From contig NZ_JANUXN010000012.1 in the NCBI RefSeq assembly GCF_025699485.1, positions 62,001 to 126,000 on the forward strand: a DNA stretch of 64,000 nucleotides. The letters run 5' to 3'. The notes under the pieces are model-generated. The model made no database searches, was not told the origin of the DNA, and worked only from the letters and a program-made list of their open reading frames with translations. Shown here piece after piece: positions 16,664 through 26,687 of this stretch (the stretch's first letter is position 1; every line of letters starts with the position of its first letter). The stretch comes from Thauera carbonicopians (lineage in GTDB: Bacteria; Pseudomonadota; Gammaproteobacteria; Burkholderiales; Rhodocyclaceae). The position numbers were made by a program, and so were the translations under genes.

Positions 16664-17335
16664 TCAGCGGCCGCGGGCGTCGTTCCACAGCACTTTGTGC
16701 AGTTGCAGTTGAAAACGGACCGGCAGGCGGTCGCGCACGACCCATTCCGCCAACTGCGCGGGCTCGAGCGAACCCGCGACCGGCGACAGCAGCACGGTAC
16801 AGCGCTCGGCGATGCGGTGCTCGGCGATCTGGCGCTTGGCCCATTCGTAGTCCGCTGCGTCGGCCAGCACGATCTTGACTTCGTCGTCGGGCGTGAGCAG
16901 GGCGATGTTGGCGTACAGATTGCGCTCGACTTCGCCGGAGCCGGGCGCCTTGAGGTCGACGACGCGCGATACGCGCGGATCGACCTTGCCGATGTCGAGC
17001 GCACCGCTGGTTTCGAGCGACACCGAGTAGCCGGCGTCGCACAGTGCGCGCATCAGTGCCAGGCAGTTCTTCTGCGACAGCGGTTCGCCGCCGGAGACGC
17101 AGACGTGCTTGAGGCCGTGGCTTGCGACCTCGTCCATGATGTCGTCGAGGCTGCGCGACTCGCCGCCGGTGAAGGCATAGGCGGTGTCGCACCAGGTACA
17201 GCGCAGCGGACAGCCGGTGAGGCGCACGAACACCGTCGGCAGGCCGACGCGGGTCGATTCGCCCTGCACCGAGGCGAAGATCTCGGTGATGCGCAGTTTG
17301 ACAGCCGTCGCCGTCGCTGTTTCGTTAACCGTCAC
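16664..17335 (-). CDS. queE: 7-carboxy-7-deazaguanine synthase (radical SAM)
   Basis: A 223-residue radical-SAM enzyme that contracts 6-carboxytetrahydropterin to 7-carboxy-7-deazaguanine. The cluster motif CPLRCTWC has the standard CX3CX2C spacing. The GES loop in VQGESTRVG and the glycine-rich SGGEPL segment are also typical. GTG at 17335 was chosen; it is 7 bases after the cpoB stop. Position behind the Tol-Pal genes and before queC is a common betaproteobacterial arrangement. Confidence 0.95.
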   Translation of the reverse strand: MTVNETATATAVKLRITEIFASVQGESTRVGLPTVFVRLTGCPLRCTWCDTAYAFTGGESRSLDDIMDEVASHGLKHVCVSGGEPLSQKNCLALMRALCDAGYSVSLETSGALDIGKVDPRVSRVVDLKAPGSGEVERNLYANIALLTPDDEVKIVLADAADYEWAKRQIAEHRIAERCTVLLSPVAGSLEPAQLAEWVVRDRLPVRFQLQLHKVLWNDARGR

Positions 17336-17342
17336 GCCGGCC

Positions 17343-18056
17343 TCAGCGCTGGCCGAGGCGCTGCCTGGCGACCTGGGCGGCGTTGCTCTGCGGATAGCGT
17401 TCGACCAGCGTCTGCAGCGTGCGGCGCGACGTGGCCGCGTCGCCGATCGACTGCTGGCTGTTGGCCAGGCCGAGCAGGGCGTCGGGGGCGACGTTCTCGT
17501 TGGGCCACTTGGTCAGCACGGTATTGAAGTGCTTGGTGGCGGCGTTGATGTCCTTGGCCTGCAGCGCGGCATTGCCTGCCCAGAAATGGGCGCCGGCGCT
17601 GAAATTGCCCGCGGGGTACCTGGCGACGAAGGCATCGAAGGCGGTCAGCGCCTCGCGATGCTTGCCTTCCTTGAGCAGGTTCAGCGCTGCTTCGTAGTCG
17701 GCGGATTCGGCCGCGGGGTCGCCGCCGGCGGCAGCGGCCGTTGCGCCGCCCGTCTCGATCTGGCGCAGACGGGTGTCGAGGTCGACGTAGAAGTCCCGCT
17801 GCCGCTGCTTGAGGGTTTCCACCTCGTTGACCAGCAGCTCGATCTGGCCGCGCAGGCGGGCGACTTCGGCACGCAGCTGTTCGTTCTGGTTGGCGAGTTC
17901 GAGCTGGCCGCGGCTGGTGGTTTCCAGCCGGCCCTCGATGTCCTGGCGCATGTCGGTGATCTGCCGGCGGGCCTCGTTGTCACCGAACAAAGCCGCTTGC
18001 GCGGCTCCGGCCGATGACAGGACGAGGATCACCGCCAGCGGCAGCAGGCGCTTCAT
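17343..18056 (-). CDS. cpoB: Tol-Pal system protein CpoB (YbgF)
   Basis: A 237-residue periplasmic protein with a signal peptide ending at about AQA. A predicted coiled coil spans roughly residues 30-90, rich in Q/E/L heptads, and mediates trimerisation in the family. An Ala/Gly linker follows, then three TPR-like repeats from about residue 115 (YEAALNLLKEGKHREAL, AHFWAGNAALQAKDI, PDALLGLANSQQSIGD). CpoB links peptidoglycan synthesis (PBP1B) with Tol-driven outer-membrane constriction. It follows pal by one base and precedes queE. Confidence 0.93.
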   Translation of the reverse strand: MKRLLPLAVILVLSSAGAAQAALFGDNEARRQITDMRQDIEGRLETTSRGQLELANQNEQLRAEVARLRGQIELLVNEVETLKQRQRDFYVDLDTRLRQIETGGATAAAAGGDPAAESADYEAALNLLKEGKHREALTAFDAFVARYPAGNFSAGAHFWAGNAALQAKDINAATKHFNTVLTKWPNENVAPDALLGLANSQQSIGDAATSRRTLQTLVERYPQSNAAQVARQRLGQR

Positions 18057-18057
18057 C

Positions 18058-18573
18058 TCAGAACTCGCCCGAGTAGAGCATGTCGCCGCGGCGGTTCTCG
18101 GCGAAGCACGCTTCGGTGGGCGCGTCGCAGCGCGGCTTTTCCTCGCCCAGGCTGACGGACTCGATCTGCGATTCGCGGGCGCCCAGCAGCAGCAGCGCCT
18201 GCTTGACCACGTCGGCGCGCTTCTGGCCCAGTGCGAGGTTGTATTCGCGGCTGCCGCGCTCGTCGGTGTTGCCCTGGATCAGCATCTTCATCTGCGGATT
18301 CTGCACCAGGAAGCGGGCGTGGGCTTCGATCAGCGGCTTGGCTTCCGGCTGGATGACGTAGCTGTCGAAGTCGAAGAATACGCTGCGCTTGGACAGGATG
18401 TTGTTCGGATCGGTCAGCGCGGCGATGCCCGAGCCGGCGGCGCTGTCGGCGGTGACGGTGGCGACGCCGGTGCCCGAGCGGTCTTCGACCTGGGCTGCAG
18501 TGTCGGTGGGGCCGGTGCTCGAGCACGCGGCCAGGATCAGCGACAGCAGGGCGGGGATTGCAAGCTTCTTCAT
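18058..18573 (-). CDS. pal: Peptidoglycan-associated lipoprotein Pal
   Basis: A 171-residue outer-membrane lipoprotein. The signal peptide ends with the lipobox LAAC, so the mature N terminus is a lipidated Cys. A Ser/Thr-rich linker leads to the OmpA-C peptidoglycan-binding domain at about residues 65-170, with VFFDFDSYVI, IQGNTDERGSREYNLALGQKRA and the expected Asp and Arg diaminopimelate-binding residues. It anchors the Tol complex to peptidoglycan. It is in the Tol operon between tolB and cpoB. Confidence 0.96.
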   Translation of the reverse strand: MKKLAIPALLSLILAACSSTGPTDTAAQVEDRSGTGVATVTADSAAGSGIAALTDPNNILSKRSVFFDFDSYVIQPEAKPLIEAHARFLVQNPQMKMLIQGNTDERGSREYNLALGQKRADVVKQALLLLGARESQIESVSLGEEKPRCDAPTEACFAENRRGDMLYSGEF

Positions 18574-18627
18574 GTGTGATGCTCCGGTATGTCTGGTTTT
18601 GAGACAGCAGTGGTTGTTACAGCTTTG

Positions 18628-19908
18628 TTATTGCCGTGGCTGCGGACCCCAGGCGGGTTCGCGGACATCGGCGGCCTTCACCGTCAGGCGCTGCTTGATC
18701 CGCCCATCCGACGACACCGCCGACAGCACGCCCCGCCCGCCGCTTTCGGTGGCGTAGAGGATCATGCGGCCGTTGGGGGCGAAGCTGGGCGATTCGTCGC
18801 GTGCCGAATCGGTGAGGATCGTTGTCTGGCGGGAGGCGAGGTCCTGCACGGCCACCTGGAAGCGGCCGGCATTGCGGGTGATGAAGGCAAGCAGCTTGCC
18901 GTCCGCCGACAGGCGCGGACTGACGTTGTAGTTGCCGTCGAAAGTCACCCGCTGGGCGCTGCCGCCGCCAGCGGAGATACGGTAGATCTGCGGACTGCCG
19001 CCGCGATCGGAAGTGAAGTAGATGTTGCTGTCCCGGCCCCAGAAGGGCTCGGTGTCGATGCCGGACGACGTGGCCAGGCGGCGCACGCCCGAACCGTCGG
19101 CGTTGAGCACGTAGAGCTGCGACTGGCCGTCCTTGGTCAGCACCACCGCAAGCTGGCTGCCGTCGGGCGACCAGGTGGGGGCGGAATTGGAGCCCTTGAA
19201 GTTGGAGACGACGCGGCGCTGGCCGGTGGCGAGCGTGTGCACGTAGATGATCGGCTTCTTCTGCTCGAACGAGACGTAGGCCAGGCGCTGGCCGTCCGGC
19301 GACCAGGCGGGCGAGATGATGGGTTCGCGCGAGCGCAGCGCGGTGGCCGCGTTCATGCCGTCGGCGTCGGCGACCTGCAGTTCGAAGTTGGGGCCGCTCT
19401 TGACCACGTAGGCGATGCGGGTGGAGAAGTAGCCGGGCTGGCCGGTGAGCTTTTCGTAGACGAAGTCGGCGATGCGGTGGCCGACGAGGCGGTTCTGCGC
19501 CGCCGTCATCGGCAGCGCCATGGCGCCGAGTTCGAGCTGGGTCTGGGTGTCGAACAGGCGGAAGCGCACTTCGTAGCGGCCGCTGCCTTGGGCGATGACG
19601 CTGCCGGTCAGCACCGCGTCGGCGCCGCGGCCGCGCATCGCCGGCAGGTCGGGCATGACGGATTCCGGCAGTGCCAGCGGACCGAGGTCGACCAGGCTGA
19701 ACAGCCCGCTGCGATCGAGGTCGGCGCGCACCACGTCGGTGACGCTGTTGGGCAACTGGCCCTCGTGCTCGAAGATCGGAATGATCACCGGAAAGCGCGA
19801 GGCGCCGGCGCCGGTGATCTCGATCGAAAGCTGCGCGCGCGCGCCCAGCGCGAAGCCGGCCAGCATGATGGCCAGCAAGAATCGGAAGAGGGTCAGGGTT
19901 CGTGTCAT
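18628..19908 (-). CDS. tolB: Tol-Pal system beta-propeller protein TolB
   Basis: A 426-residue periplasmic protein with a signal peptide ending near ARA. An N-terminal alpha/beta domain (residues ~25-160) is followed by a six-bladed WD40-like propeller. Repeated PAWSPDG, PTWSPDG, PRLSADG and PSFAPNG motifs mark the blades. TolB binds Pal and, at its N terminus, TolA. Length is normal. It lies 54 bases downstream of tolA in the same operon. Confidence 0.96.
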   Translation of the reverse strand: MTRTLTLFRFLLAIMLAGFALGARAQLSIEITGAGASRFPVIIPIFEHEGQLPNSVTDVVRADLDRSGLFSLVDLGPLALPESVMPDLPAMRGRGADAVLTGSVIAQGSGRYEVRFRLFDTQTQLELGAMALPMTAAQNRLVGHRIADFVYEKLTGQPGYFSTRIAYVVKSGPNFELQVADADGMNAATALRSREPIISPAWSPDGQRLAYVSFEQKKPIIYVHTLATGQRRVVSNFKGSNSAPTWSPDGSQLAVVLTKDGQSQLYVLNADGSGVRRLATSSGIDTEPFWGRDSNIYFTSDRGGSPQIYRISAGGGSAQRVTFDGNYNVSPRLSADGKLLAFITRNAGRFQVAVQDLASRQTTILTDSARDESPSFAPNGRMILYATESGGRGVLSAVSSDGRIKQRLTVKAADVREPAWGPQPRQ

Positions 19909-19962
19909 GTGAGGCTGCTCCAGCCGCAGATTATATCGATGGATTAAGTAGATAAAGCGTGC

Positions 19963-20856
19963 TTAGTTGTCGGCCAGCGGACGGAATCTGAGTTCGAGCG
20001 TGCGCTGGAACAGAGCCGGGTTCGAAGGCGTGGGCAAGGGGTCCGAGGCCAGGATCGCGCGCTCGATGGCCTGGTCCAGCGCGGGTACGCCGGATGAGCG
20101 CTTGAGCCGCACGGCGAGCACGACGCCGGTCGGAGTCTGATCGACCTCGAAAACCGCTTCGGGGTTTCCCGATAGCCCCGGCGGCGGCAGCAGCTTGCCG
20201 CGTACCTTGGTACGGATCGCATTCACGTACTTGTCCATGTCGCCCTGCGCGCCGGCGCGGGCGGCTTCCTGCCGCAGCATGCCTTCGAGCCGGGCGTCCT
20301 GCGCGGCCTGCGTTTCCTTTGCCAGCAATTCCTTCATGTAGTCGTCCTGCGCAGGCTTGGGCTGAGGCTTGGCCGGAGGTTTCGGCTCCGGTTTCGGCTG
20401 AGGCTTGGGCTCCGGTGCGGGCTTCGGCTCCGGTTTGGGTTCCGGTTTCTTCGGTTCGGGTTTCGGGGCCGGTTTCGGTTCCGGTTTCGGTGGCTCCGGC
20501 TTTTTCTCCGGCGCCTTGGTGGCGATCTCGGGCGCGGGTGCCGGCTTGGGCGGTTCGGGCTTCGGCTCCGGTTTCGGTTCGGGCTTGGGAGGCGGCGGTT
20601 CCGGTTTGGGCTCGGGTTTCGGTTCCGGCTTGGGTTCGGGCTTCGGCGCCGGTTCTGGCTTCGGTGCCGGCTTCGGTGCGGGCGTGGCCATTTCGGGCGC
20701 GCTGACGAGCCCGACTTCGAGCCCGGCCGGCGGCGGGCTTTGCCAGCGGATGCCGAAGAACAGGAACAGGAACAAGCCCAGATGGACCGCGACGGTCAGT
20801 CCGAGCGACCGCCATTTGCCCGGTGCCTTGCGGGGCGGTACGACGCGATCCCTCAT
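19963..20856 (-). CDS. tolA: Cell envelope integrity protein TolA
   Basis: A 297-residue protein. One N-terminal membrane helix at about residues 17-36 is followed by a very long Pro/Lys/Glu region (roughly 55-170) made of PKPEP-type repeats. The C-terminal domain at about residues 205-297 contains [16 protein letters not shown] and [14 protein letters not shown], the globular TolA-III/TonB-like fold that contacts TolB and Pal. In E. coli the linker is an alanine-rich helix; here it is polyproline-like and should be extended and stiff, as in TonB. The start overlaps tolR by four bases. Confidence 0.92.
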   Translation of the reverse strand: MRDRVVPPRKAPGKWRSLGLTVAVHLGLFLFLFFGIRWQSPPPAGLEVGLVSAPEMATPAPKPAPKPEPAPKPEPKPEPKPEPKPEPPPPKPEPKPEPKPEPPKPAPAPEIATKAPEKKPEPPKPEPKPAPKPEPKKPEPKPEPKPAPEPKPQPKPEPKPPAKPQPKPAQDDYMKELLAKETQAAQDARLEGMLRQEAARAGAQGDMDKYVNAIRTKVRGKLLPPPGLSGNPEAVFEVDQTPTGVVLAVRLKRSSGVPALDQAIERAILASDPLPTPSNPALFQRTLELRFRPLADN

Positions 20857-21269
20857 TTCTGTGGCGCACTGCTCTGGGTGATCAGGCTGATCCGGCGCAC
20901 GCCGGCGCCGCGGGCGACTTCGAGCACGTCGATCACCTTCTGGTAGTTCAGCGTGTTGTGGGCGGCGACGAGGAAAGCCTGCTCGGGATTCTTCTCCAGC
21001 GCTTCCAGCAGCGCGGGCTGGAGCTGGTCGTTGCGCAGGGCGCGGGAACTGCCGCTGCTGCTGGCGCGTAGCGCGAGCTGGCCCTCGGCGTCCACTTCGA
21101 TGACGAGCGCTTCGGCCTGCGGCGGGGGCGTGCCCGCGCCGGCCGACGGCACTTCGATGGTGCCGTGCTGGATCATCGGCGCCGTGACCATGAAGATCAC
21201 CAGCAGCACCAGCATCACGTCGATGTAGGGGACGACGTTGATCTGGTTCATCAGGCGGCGTTGACGCAT
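20853..21269 (-). CDS. tolR: Tol-Pal system protein TolR (ExbD family)
   Basis: A 138-residue inner-membrane protein. The single N-terminal helix contains the essential aspartate in [17 protein letters not shown] that uses the proton gradient. The periplasmic domain (about residues 45-138) matches ExbD/TolR. With TolQ it forms the motor that energises TolA. The stop overlaps the tolA start by four bases, consistent with translational coupling. Confidence 0.95.
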   Translation of the reverse strand: MRQRRLMNQINVVPYIDVMLVLLVIFMVTAPMIQHGTIEVPSAGAGTPPPQAEALVIEVDAEGQLALRASSSGSSRALRNDQLQPALLEALEKNPEQAFLVAAHNTLNYQKVIDVLEVARGAGVRRISLITQSSAPQK

Positions 21270-21287
21270 GGTGGTCCTCCGTGTCCG

Positions 21288-21956
21288 TCAGCGCAGGTTG
21301 CGCTGCAGGATGTTGGAAAACTCCTCGATGAAGCTCTCGAAGCGGATGCCCAGGCGGTCGATGTCGTGCGCGAAGCGGTTGTAGGCGACGACGGCCGGAA
21401 TCGCCGCGAACAGGCCGATCGCGGTCGCCACCAGCGCTTCGGCAATGCCGGGGGCGACCTGGGCGAGCGTGGCCGAGCCGACGCTGGACAGCCCGCGGAA
21501 GGAGTTCATGATGCCCCACACGGTGCCGAGCAGGCCGATGTAGGGCGACACCGAGCCGACCGAGGCGAGGAAGGCGAGGTGGGCTTCGAGGTCATCGACC
21601 TCGCGCTGGTAGGTCGCGCGCATCGCGCGCCGCGCGCCGTCGAGGATGGCCGGATGGTCGTGGCCCTTGGCCCGCAGCTTGGTGTATTCGCGGTAGCCCG
21701 ATTCGAAGATGCGCTCCATGCCGCCGTTTTCGTTGCGGGTGGCGGCGTCGAACAAGGTGTTGAGATCGCCGCCGCTCCAGAAGTCGCGCTCGAACTCGTC
21801 GGTCTCGTTGCGGGCGGCGCGAATCTGGAACCATTTGCGGAAGATCCAGTACCAGGACACCAGCGACAATGTCGCGAGCAAGGCCATGACGAGCTGGACG
21901 AGGACGCTGGCCTGGCTGATGAGGCTGAGGATGGAGAGGTCGTGGGTGACGGTCAT
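21288..21956 (-). CDS. tolQ: Tol-Pal system protein TolQ (MotA/ExbB family)
   Basis: A 222-residue inner-membrane protein with three membrane helices. The MotA/TolQ/ExbB domain includes [24 protein letters not shown] and the following [24 protein letters not shown]. It forms the ring around the TolR dimer. The start overlaps the ybgC stop by four bases and tolR follows after 18 bases. Confidence 0.96.
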   Translation of the reverse strand: MTVTHDLSILSLISQASVLVQLVMALLATLSLVSWYWIFRKWFQIRAARNETDEFERDFWSGGDLNTLFDAATRNENGGMERIFESGYREYTKLRAKGHDHPAILDGARRAMRATYQREVDDLEAHLAFLASVGSVSPYIGLLGTVWGIMNSFRGLSSVGSATLAQVAPGIAEALVATAIGLFAAIPAVVAYNRFAHDIDRLGIRFESFIEEFSNILQRNLR

Positions 21957-22450
21957 GCTAGGCTTTCGAAGTGGGCATGGAGATTGGCGTACAGCGGGGC
22001 CGGAATCTGCACCGGCTTCTGCCGGCGCTGGTCGATGCAGGCGATTAGGACTTGGGCGGTGAACAGAAGTTGCCCGCCGCGCCGGATTTCCTGGTCGAAC
22101 ACCAGGCTGGCGCGGCGCAGGGTGGCGATGCGGCTGACGACCTGCAGGACGTCGTCGAGGCGGGCGGGCTGCAGATAGTCCGCCTTGACCGAGCGCACGA
22201 CGAAGGCGATGCCCGCCGAATCCAGCAGCGCCTGCTGCTCGACGCCGAGCGCGCGCAGCCACTCGGTGCGTGCGCGTTCGCAGAAGCGCAGGTAGTTGGC
22301 GTAGTAGACGACGCCGCCGGCGTCGGTGTCCTCGTAATAGACGCGGACCGGCAGGGCGAACGAAGCCGCCGTGGACGGCAGGCCCCGTGGCAGGCGATCC
22401 TGCGGCAGGCAATCCTGCGGTGGCGAGGCAGCGGCAATTTCTGGTTGCAT
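21953..22450 (-). CDS. ybgC: Tol-Pal system-associated acyl-CoA thioesterase YbgC
   Basis: A 165-residue hotdog-fold thioesterase. The active-site motif YYEDTDAGGVVYYANYL carries the catalytic aspartate, and RARTEWLRALG follows. Compared with the usual ~135 residues there is an N-terminal extension of about 30, including a tandem PQDCLPQDRLP encoded by a 15-bp DNA duplication. No later start codon precedes the core domain, so the ATG at 22450 is retained. It is the first gene of the Tol-Pal operon; the physiological substrate is unsettled in the family. Confidence 0.92.
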   Translation of the reverse strand: MQPEIAAASPPQDCLPQDRLPRGLPSTAASFALPVRVYYEDTDAGGVVYYANYLRFCERARTEWLRALGVEQQALLDSAGIAFVVRSVKADYLQPARLDDVLQVVSRIATLRRASLVFDQEIRRGGQLLFTAQVLIACIDQRRQKPVQIPAPLYANLHAHFESLA

Positions 22451-22630
22451 CGCAGCATTCTATCCGAGCCTGTGGGGCCGTCCAGTGGCGCGTGAAGATG
22501 GGGACATTTACAAAACGTAATCCCTGCGAATGGCCGCACGCGGGCCGGTTTCCGCAGGCGGATTGCGGGAAATGCTATCCTCCGAAAGGGCTCCTGGAGC
22601 CCGTGGTCAATACTTGGGACGAAGCACAGC

Positions 22631-23791
22631 GTGGCACTTTCCTTTTTCGGCCGGAAACGGCCGGGCGGTGAGCGGCAGACCGGGCTGGCCGAGGATCTCG
22701 GCGAAACCGGGCGTCCGCCACCGACCGTGCTGTCCGAACTCGATTTCAGCGGCACCGGAGCCGAGCGCGGCTTCTCCGTGGCCGCGGGCGGGGTCGAGGT
22801 CCAGGAGGTCGGGACCGGCATCGGTGCGGTGTTCGAAGAGGCGGCGATCCTCTACGCCAACGGCAGCGTGGCCGAGGCCGAGCAGGTGCTGACGGCGACG
22901 CTCGACGATCCGAAGGCGACGACGGGCGAGGGGCTGTGGATGATGCTGCTGGATCTGTATCGCCTGACCGGCCAGCGCGAGCGCTTCGAGGCGCGCGTGC
23001 TCGACTACGCCATGCGCTTCGAGCGTTCGCCGCCGCCGTGGGTGGATCTGTCGCCCAAGGGAGGGCGTACGAGCGGGGAGCGCATGCCGGTGGTCGGCCT
23101 GTCCGGCGACCTGAGCGGCCAGGGCGAAACACAGTTGAAGCAGATCGCAGTCGTTGCGCAGCGCAGCGGGGCAGTGCGCATCGATGTCGGCAAGCTGCGC
23201 AAGGTATCGGACGCCGGCTGTGCTGCCTTGCTGGGGCTGCTCGAGGCCCTGCTGGCCGAGCGGATCAAGCTCAGCCTGTCGAGCGTCGAACCGTTCATCG
23301 AGGATCTGGCGCGGCGGGCCATCGTCGGCCAGGCAGAAGGGCGCGATACCTGGCTGTTGCTGCTCGAATTGTTGCAATTCACCGGCGACCAGGAACGCTT
23401 CGAGAACCTCGCCATCGATTACGCGGTGACCTTCGAGGAGTCGCCGCCATCATGGAAAGGGATCGCGGTGGCGGTGCCGAAACGCGCCGAGGCCGATACC
23501 AATGCGGCTCTGGAGGGCGATGTGCCCCGCTTGTGCGGCGAACTGTGCGGGGCCTCGAACGAAGCGCTGAAACGGCTTGCCAGCCTCGCCGCGGACCGCA
23601 AGGAATTGAAGGTGGATTGCGCAGGGCTGCTCCGGGTCGATTTCGTCTGCGCGGGCCTGCTGTTCAACATTCTCGCCACGGTCAAGGCACAGGGTAAACT
23701 CGTGACCCTTTTCAACGTCAATGCCATGGTGGCGGCGCTGCTGCGCGTCATGAGCGTCGACCAGGTCGCACACATCACGCTGCGCCACTGA
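22631..23791 (+). CDS. Tandem-duplicated STAS-like domain protein upstream of hslVU
   Basis: A 386-residue protein built of two copies of one unit. Helical segments near residues 97-137 and 235-275 resemble each other closely ([20 protein letters not shown] against [20 protein letters not shown], each followed by SPP-W). Each is followed by a STAS-like alpha/beta domain (about residues 148-232 and 285-386) with [19 protein letters not shown] or [16 protein letters not shown] in the place of the STAS phospho-helix. The phosphorylatable serine is not obvious in the second copy. The first ~80 residues are low-complexity. The start is GTG 22631. hslV follows after 43 bases. Function is unknown; protein-protein interaction is likely. 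Confidence 0.75.
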   Translation: MALSFFGRKRPGGERQTGLAEDLGETGRPPPTVLSELDFSGTGAERGFSVAAGGVEVQEVGTGIGAVFEEAAILYANGSVAEAEQVLTATLDDPKATTGEGLWMMLLDLYRLTGQRERFEARVLDYAMRFERSPPPWVDLSPKGGRTSGERMPVVGLSGDLSGQGETQLKQIAVVAQRSGAVRIDVGKLRKVSDAGCAALLGLLEALLAERIKLSLSSVEPFIEDLARRAIVGQAEGRDTWLLLLELLQFTGDQERFENLAIDYAVTFEESPPSWKGIAVAVPKRAEADTNAALEGDVPRLCGELCGASNEALKRLASLAADRKELKVDCAGLLRVDFVCAGLLFNILATVKAQGKLVTLFNVNAMVAALLRVMSVDQVAHITLRH

Positions 23792-23834
23792 AATCTATCT
23801 AGCAACGCCGGCCGCGAGCCGGCGGGGAATCGTC

Positions 23835-24371
23835 ATGGAACAATATCGCGGTACAACCATCCTGTCGGTGCGGCGCGGCAATCACGTCGCCCTCGGCGGC
23901 GACGGCCAGGTCACGCTGGGCAACATCGTCATCAAGGCTTCGGCGCGCAAGGTGCGCACGCTGTACGACGGCCAGATCCTGGCCGGCTTCGCCGGCGGCA
24001 CGGCCGATGCCTTCACGCTGTTCGAACGCTTCGAAGCCAAGCTCGACAAGCACCAGGGCAACCTGCTGCGCTCGGCGGTCGAACTGGCCAAGGACTGGCG
24101 CACCGACCGCATGCTGCGGCGGCTGGAGGCGATGCTGGCGGTTGCCGACCGCGACCACTCGCTGATCATCACCGGCAACGGCGACGTGCTCGAGCCCGAG
24201 CAGGGCATCGTCGCCATCGGCAGCGGCGGCGCCTATGCGCAGTCGGCGGCGCGCGCGCTGATCGAGAATACCGAACTGGCACCGGCCGAAGTCGTCTCCA
24301 AGGCGCTCGGCATCGCCGCCGACCTGTGCATCTACACCAATCACCATCACACCATCGAAGTGCTGGATTGA
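23835..24371 (+). CDS. hslV: ATP-dependent protease peptidase subunit HslV
   Basis: A 178-residue Ntn-hydrolase related to proteasome beta subunits. A six-residue propeptide (MEQYRG) precedes the catalytic threonine of [40 protein letters not shown] and [15 protein letters not shown] are family signatures. HslV forms two stacked hexamers and degrades proteins unfolded by HslU. hslU starts 10 bases downstream. Confidence 0.97.
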   Translation: MEQYRGTTILSVRRGNHVALGGDGQVTLGNIVIKASARKVRTLYDGQILAGFAGGTADAFTLFERFEAKLDKHQGNLLRSAVELAKDWRTDRMLRRLEAMLAVADRDHSLIITGNGDVLEPEQGIVAIGSGGAYAQSAARALIENTELAPAEVVSKALGIAADLCIYTNHHHTIEVLD

Positions 24372-24381
24372 GAGCGAACGC

Positions 24382-25716
24382 ATGACCCAGATGACCCCGC
24401 CGGAGATCGTCTCCGAACTCGACAAGCATATCGTCGGCCAGGACAAGGCCAAGAAGGCCGTCGCCATCGCCCTGCGCAACCGCTGGCGCCGCGCCCAGGT
24501 GGAGGAGCCGCTGCGCAGCGAGATCACGCCCAAGAACATCCTGATGATCGGCCCCACCGGCGTCGGCAAGACCGAGATCGCCCGCCGCCTGGCGCGCCTG
24601 GCGAACGCACCCTTCATCAAGATCGAGGCGACCAAGTTCACCGAAGTGGGCTACGTCGGCCGCGACGTGGACACCATCATCCGCGACCTGATGGAAATCG
24701 CCATCAAGGACGGCCGCGAGCGGGCGATGAAGCGGGTGCGCGACCGCGCCCTCGACGCCGCCGAGGACCGCGTGCTCGACGCCCTGCTGCCGCCGGCGCG
24801 GGCGATGGGCTTCAATGCCGAACCCGAGCCGGCGCAGGATACGGCGACGCGGCAGAAATTCCGCAAGAAGCTGCGCGAAGGCGAACTCGACGACAAGGAG
24901 ATCGAGATCGAAGTGGCGGCGCCGTCGATGCAGGCCGAGATCTTCGCGCCGCCGGGCATGGAGGAACTGACCCAGCAGATCCAGGGCATGTTCCAGAACC
25001 TGGGCGGCGGCAAGAAGAAGCAGCGCAAGCTGAAGATCCGCGAGGCGCTGAAGCTGCTCGCCGACGAGGAAGCCGCGCGCATGATCAACGACGAAGAGGT
25101 CAAGCTCGAAGCGGTGCGCTCGGTGGAGCAGAACGGCATCGTCTTCCTCGACGAAGTCGACAAGATCGCCGCGCGCAGCGATGCCCACGGCGCCGACGTG
25201 TCGCGCCAGGGCGTGCAGCGCGACCTGCTGCCGCTGGTCGAAGGCACGACGATCTCGACCAAGTACGGCATGATCAAGACCGACCACATCCTGTTCATCG
25301 CCAGCGGCGCCTTCCACCTGTCGAAGCCGAGCGACCTGATCCCGGAATTGCAGGGCCGCTTCCCGATCCGCGTCGAACTCGAATCGCTGTCGGTCGGCGA
25401 TTTCGAGCGCATCCTCACCAGCACCGACGCCTGCCTGACGCGCCAGTACGAAGCCTTGCTGGCGACCGACGGCGTCGAACTGGCGTTCACGCCCGACGGC
25501 ATCCGCCGGCTGGCGGAAATCGCCTACCAAGTGAATGAAAAGACCGAGAACATCGGCGCCCGCCGCCTGTACACGGTGATGGAGAAGCTGCTCGAAGAGC
25601 TGTCCTTCGAAGCCGGCAAGGCCACGCTCGGCAAGCTCGTGATCGATGCAGCCTACGTCGACGGCCGGCTCGACATGCTGGCTCAGCGGGAAGACCTGGC
25701 GCGCTACGTGCTCTGA
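24382..25716 (+). CDS. hslU: ATP-dependent protease ATPase subunit HslU
   Basis: A 444-residue AAA+ unfoldase. N-domain start [20 protein letters not shown], Walker [10 protein letters not shown] at about residues 56-64, the GYVGRDVD pore loop, an intermediate domain at about residues 105-235, Walker [11 protein letters not shown] and the C-terminal tail that docks on HslV are all seen. Length is typical. It forms an operon with hslV and the STAS gene, and ends before a GC-rich hairpin. Confidence 0.97.
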   Translation: MTQMTPPEIVSELDKHIVGQDKAKKAVAIALRNRWRRAQVEEPLRSEITPKNILMIGPTGVGKTEIARRLARLANAPFIKIEATKFTEVGYVGRDVDTIIRDLMEIAIKDGRERAMKRVRDRALDAAEDRVLDALLPPARAMGFNAEPEPAQDTATRQKFRKKLREGELDDKEIEIEVAAPSMQAEIFAPPGMEELTQQIQGMFQNLGGGKKKQRKLKIREALKLLADEEAARMINDEEVKLEAVRSVEQNGIVFLDEVDKIAARSDAHGADVSRQGVQRDLLPLVEGTTISTKYGMIKTDHILFIASGAFHLSKPSDLIPELQGRFPIRVELESLSVGDFERILTSTDACLTRQYEALLATDGVELAFTPDGIRRLAEIAYQVNEKTENIGARRLYTVMEKLLEELSFEAGKATLGKLVIDAAYVDGRLDMLAQREDLARYVL

Positions 25717-25735
25717 GCGAATCCTCCGCTGCATG

Positions 25736-25770
25736 CGCCCCGGGGGCGGATCTCATCCGCTTCCGGGGCG
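25736..25770 (+). terminator. Hairpin terminator after hslU
   Basis: A 15-bp stem (25736-25750 with 25756-25770) has two G-U pairs and a 5-base loop. It lies 20 bases after the hslU stop and is followed by a moderately T-rich stretch. Confidence 0.55.
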
Positions 25771-25810
25771 TTCCTGTTCATGGACGTGGCTTCCTTTCTG
25801 CGAATTCCCC

Positions 25811-26686
25811 ATGCTGATCCGAATCGTCGAAATCCTCTTCCCGCTCTTCGCGATCACCGCGCTGGGCTATTTCGTCGGTCGCCGCGTCAAGCCCGACCTG
25901 TCGCACGCCAACAAGCTGAACATGGACGTGTTCGTGCCGGCGCTGGTGTTCGCGGCGCTCGCCAACAAGGCTTTCGACGTCAGCGCCTACCTGCCGCTGA
26001 TCCTTGCCACCACGCTGATGGTGGTCGGCTCCGGCCTCGTCGCCTGGGCGGTGGCGCGCGCGGCCGGCATCGAGCCGAAGACCCTGGTGCCGCCGATCAT
26101 GTTCAACAACTGCGGCAACCTCGGCCTGCCGCTGGCCGTGCTGGCCTTCGGCGAAGCCGCGCTGGCGCCGATGGTGGTGCTGTTCATGGTCTCGAACCTG
26201 ATCCACTTCTCGTTCGGCGCCTGGCTGTTCGACCATCGCGTCAATGTGTTCACGGTCTGGAAAGTGCCGTCGGTGCTGGCGACCTTCCTGGGCATCGCCG
26301 TCAGCCTGACCCAGTTCGAAGTCTGGCCGCCGCTGCTGACCGCGATCCGCATGCTGGGCGAAATCTCGATTCCGCTGATGCTGTTCGGCCTCGGCGTGCG
26401 CCTGGCGGGTTCGCGCATCGACTCGATCGGCTTCGGGCTTTTCGGCGCCGTGCTGCGCCCGGTCGTCGGCATGGCGCTGGCGTGGGCGATCATGCTGGTG
26501 ATCGAGCTGCCGCCGCGCGAGCAGGCGCTGCTGCTGGTATTCGGCGCGCTGCCGCCAGCGGTCCTCAACTACATGTTCGCCGAGCGCTACGGCCAGGAGC
26601 CGGACAAGGTGGCCTCGATGGTGCTGATCGGCAACGTCGCCGCCGTGCTGTTCCTGTCGATCGCGCTGGCCCTGGTGCTGGACTGA
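25811..26686 (+). CDS. AEC (auxin efflux carrier) family transporter
   Basis: A 291-residue membrane protein with about ten hydrophobic helices in two halves. The first half has FVPALVFAALANKAF and the polar FNNCGNLGLPLAVLAFG; the second has LGEISIPLMLFGLGVRL and ALPPAVLNYMFAERYG. These are hallmarks of the AEC/PIN-like permease family, which moves organic anions such as malate or malonate. The substrate cannot be deduced. The ATG at 25811 begins the first helix directly. A cupin gene starts one base after the stop. Confidence 0.85.
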   Translation: MLIRIVEILFPLFAITALGYFVGRRVKPDLSHANKLNMDVFVPALVFAALANKAFDVSAYLPLILATTLMVVGSGLVAWAVARAAGIEPKTLVPPIMFNNCGNLGLPLAVLAFGEAALAPMVVLFMVSNLIHFSFGAWLFDHRVNVFTVWKVPSVLATFLGIAVSLTQFEVWPPLLTAIRMLGEISIPLMLFGLGVRLAGSRIDSIGFGLFGAVLRPVVGMALAWAIMLVIELPPREQALLLVFGALPPAVLNYMFAERYGQEPDKVASMVLIGNVAAVLFLSIALALVLD

Positions 26687-26687
26687 C

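Noticed and set aside
20390-20690. Repetitive DNA that could be taken for a tandem array or CRISPR
   Set aside because: Repeats are short, irregular and in frame; they simply encode the Pro-Lys-Glu linker of TolA.
22389-22418. 15-bp tandem duplication near the ybgC start
   Set aside because: It is in frame and only lengthens the non-conserved N terminus; no sign of mobility or regulation.
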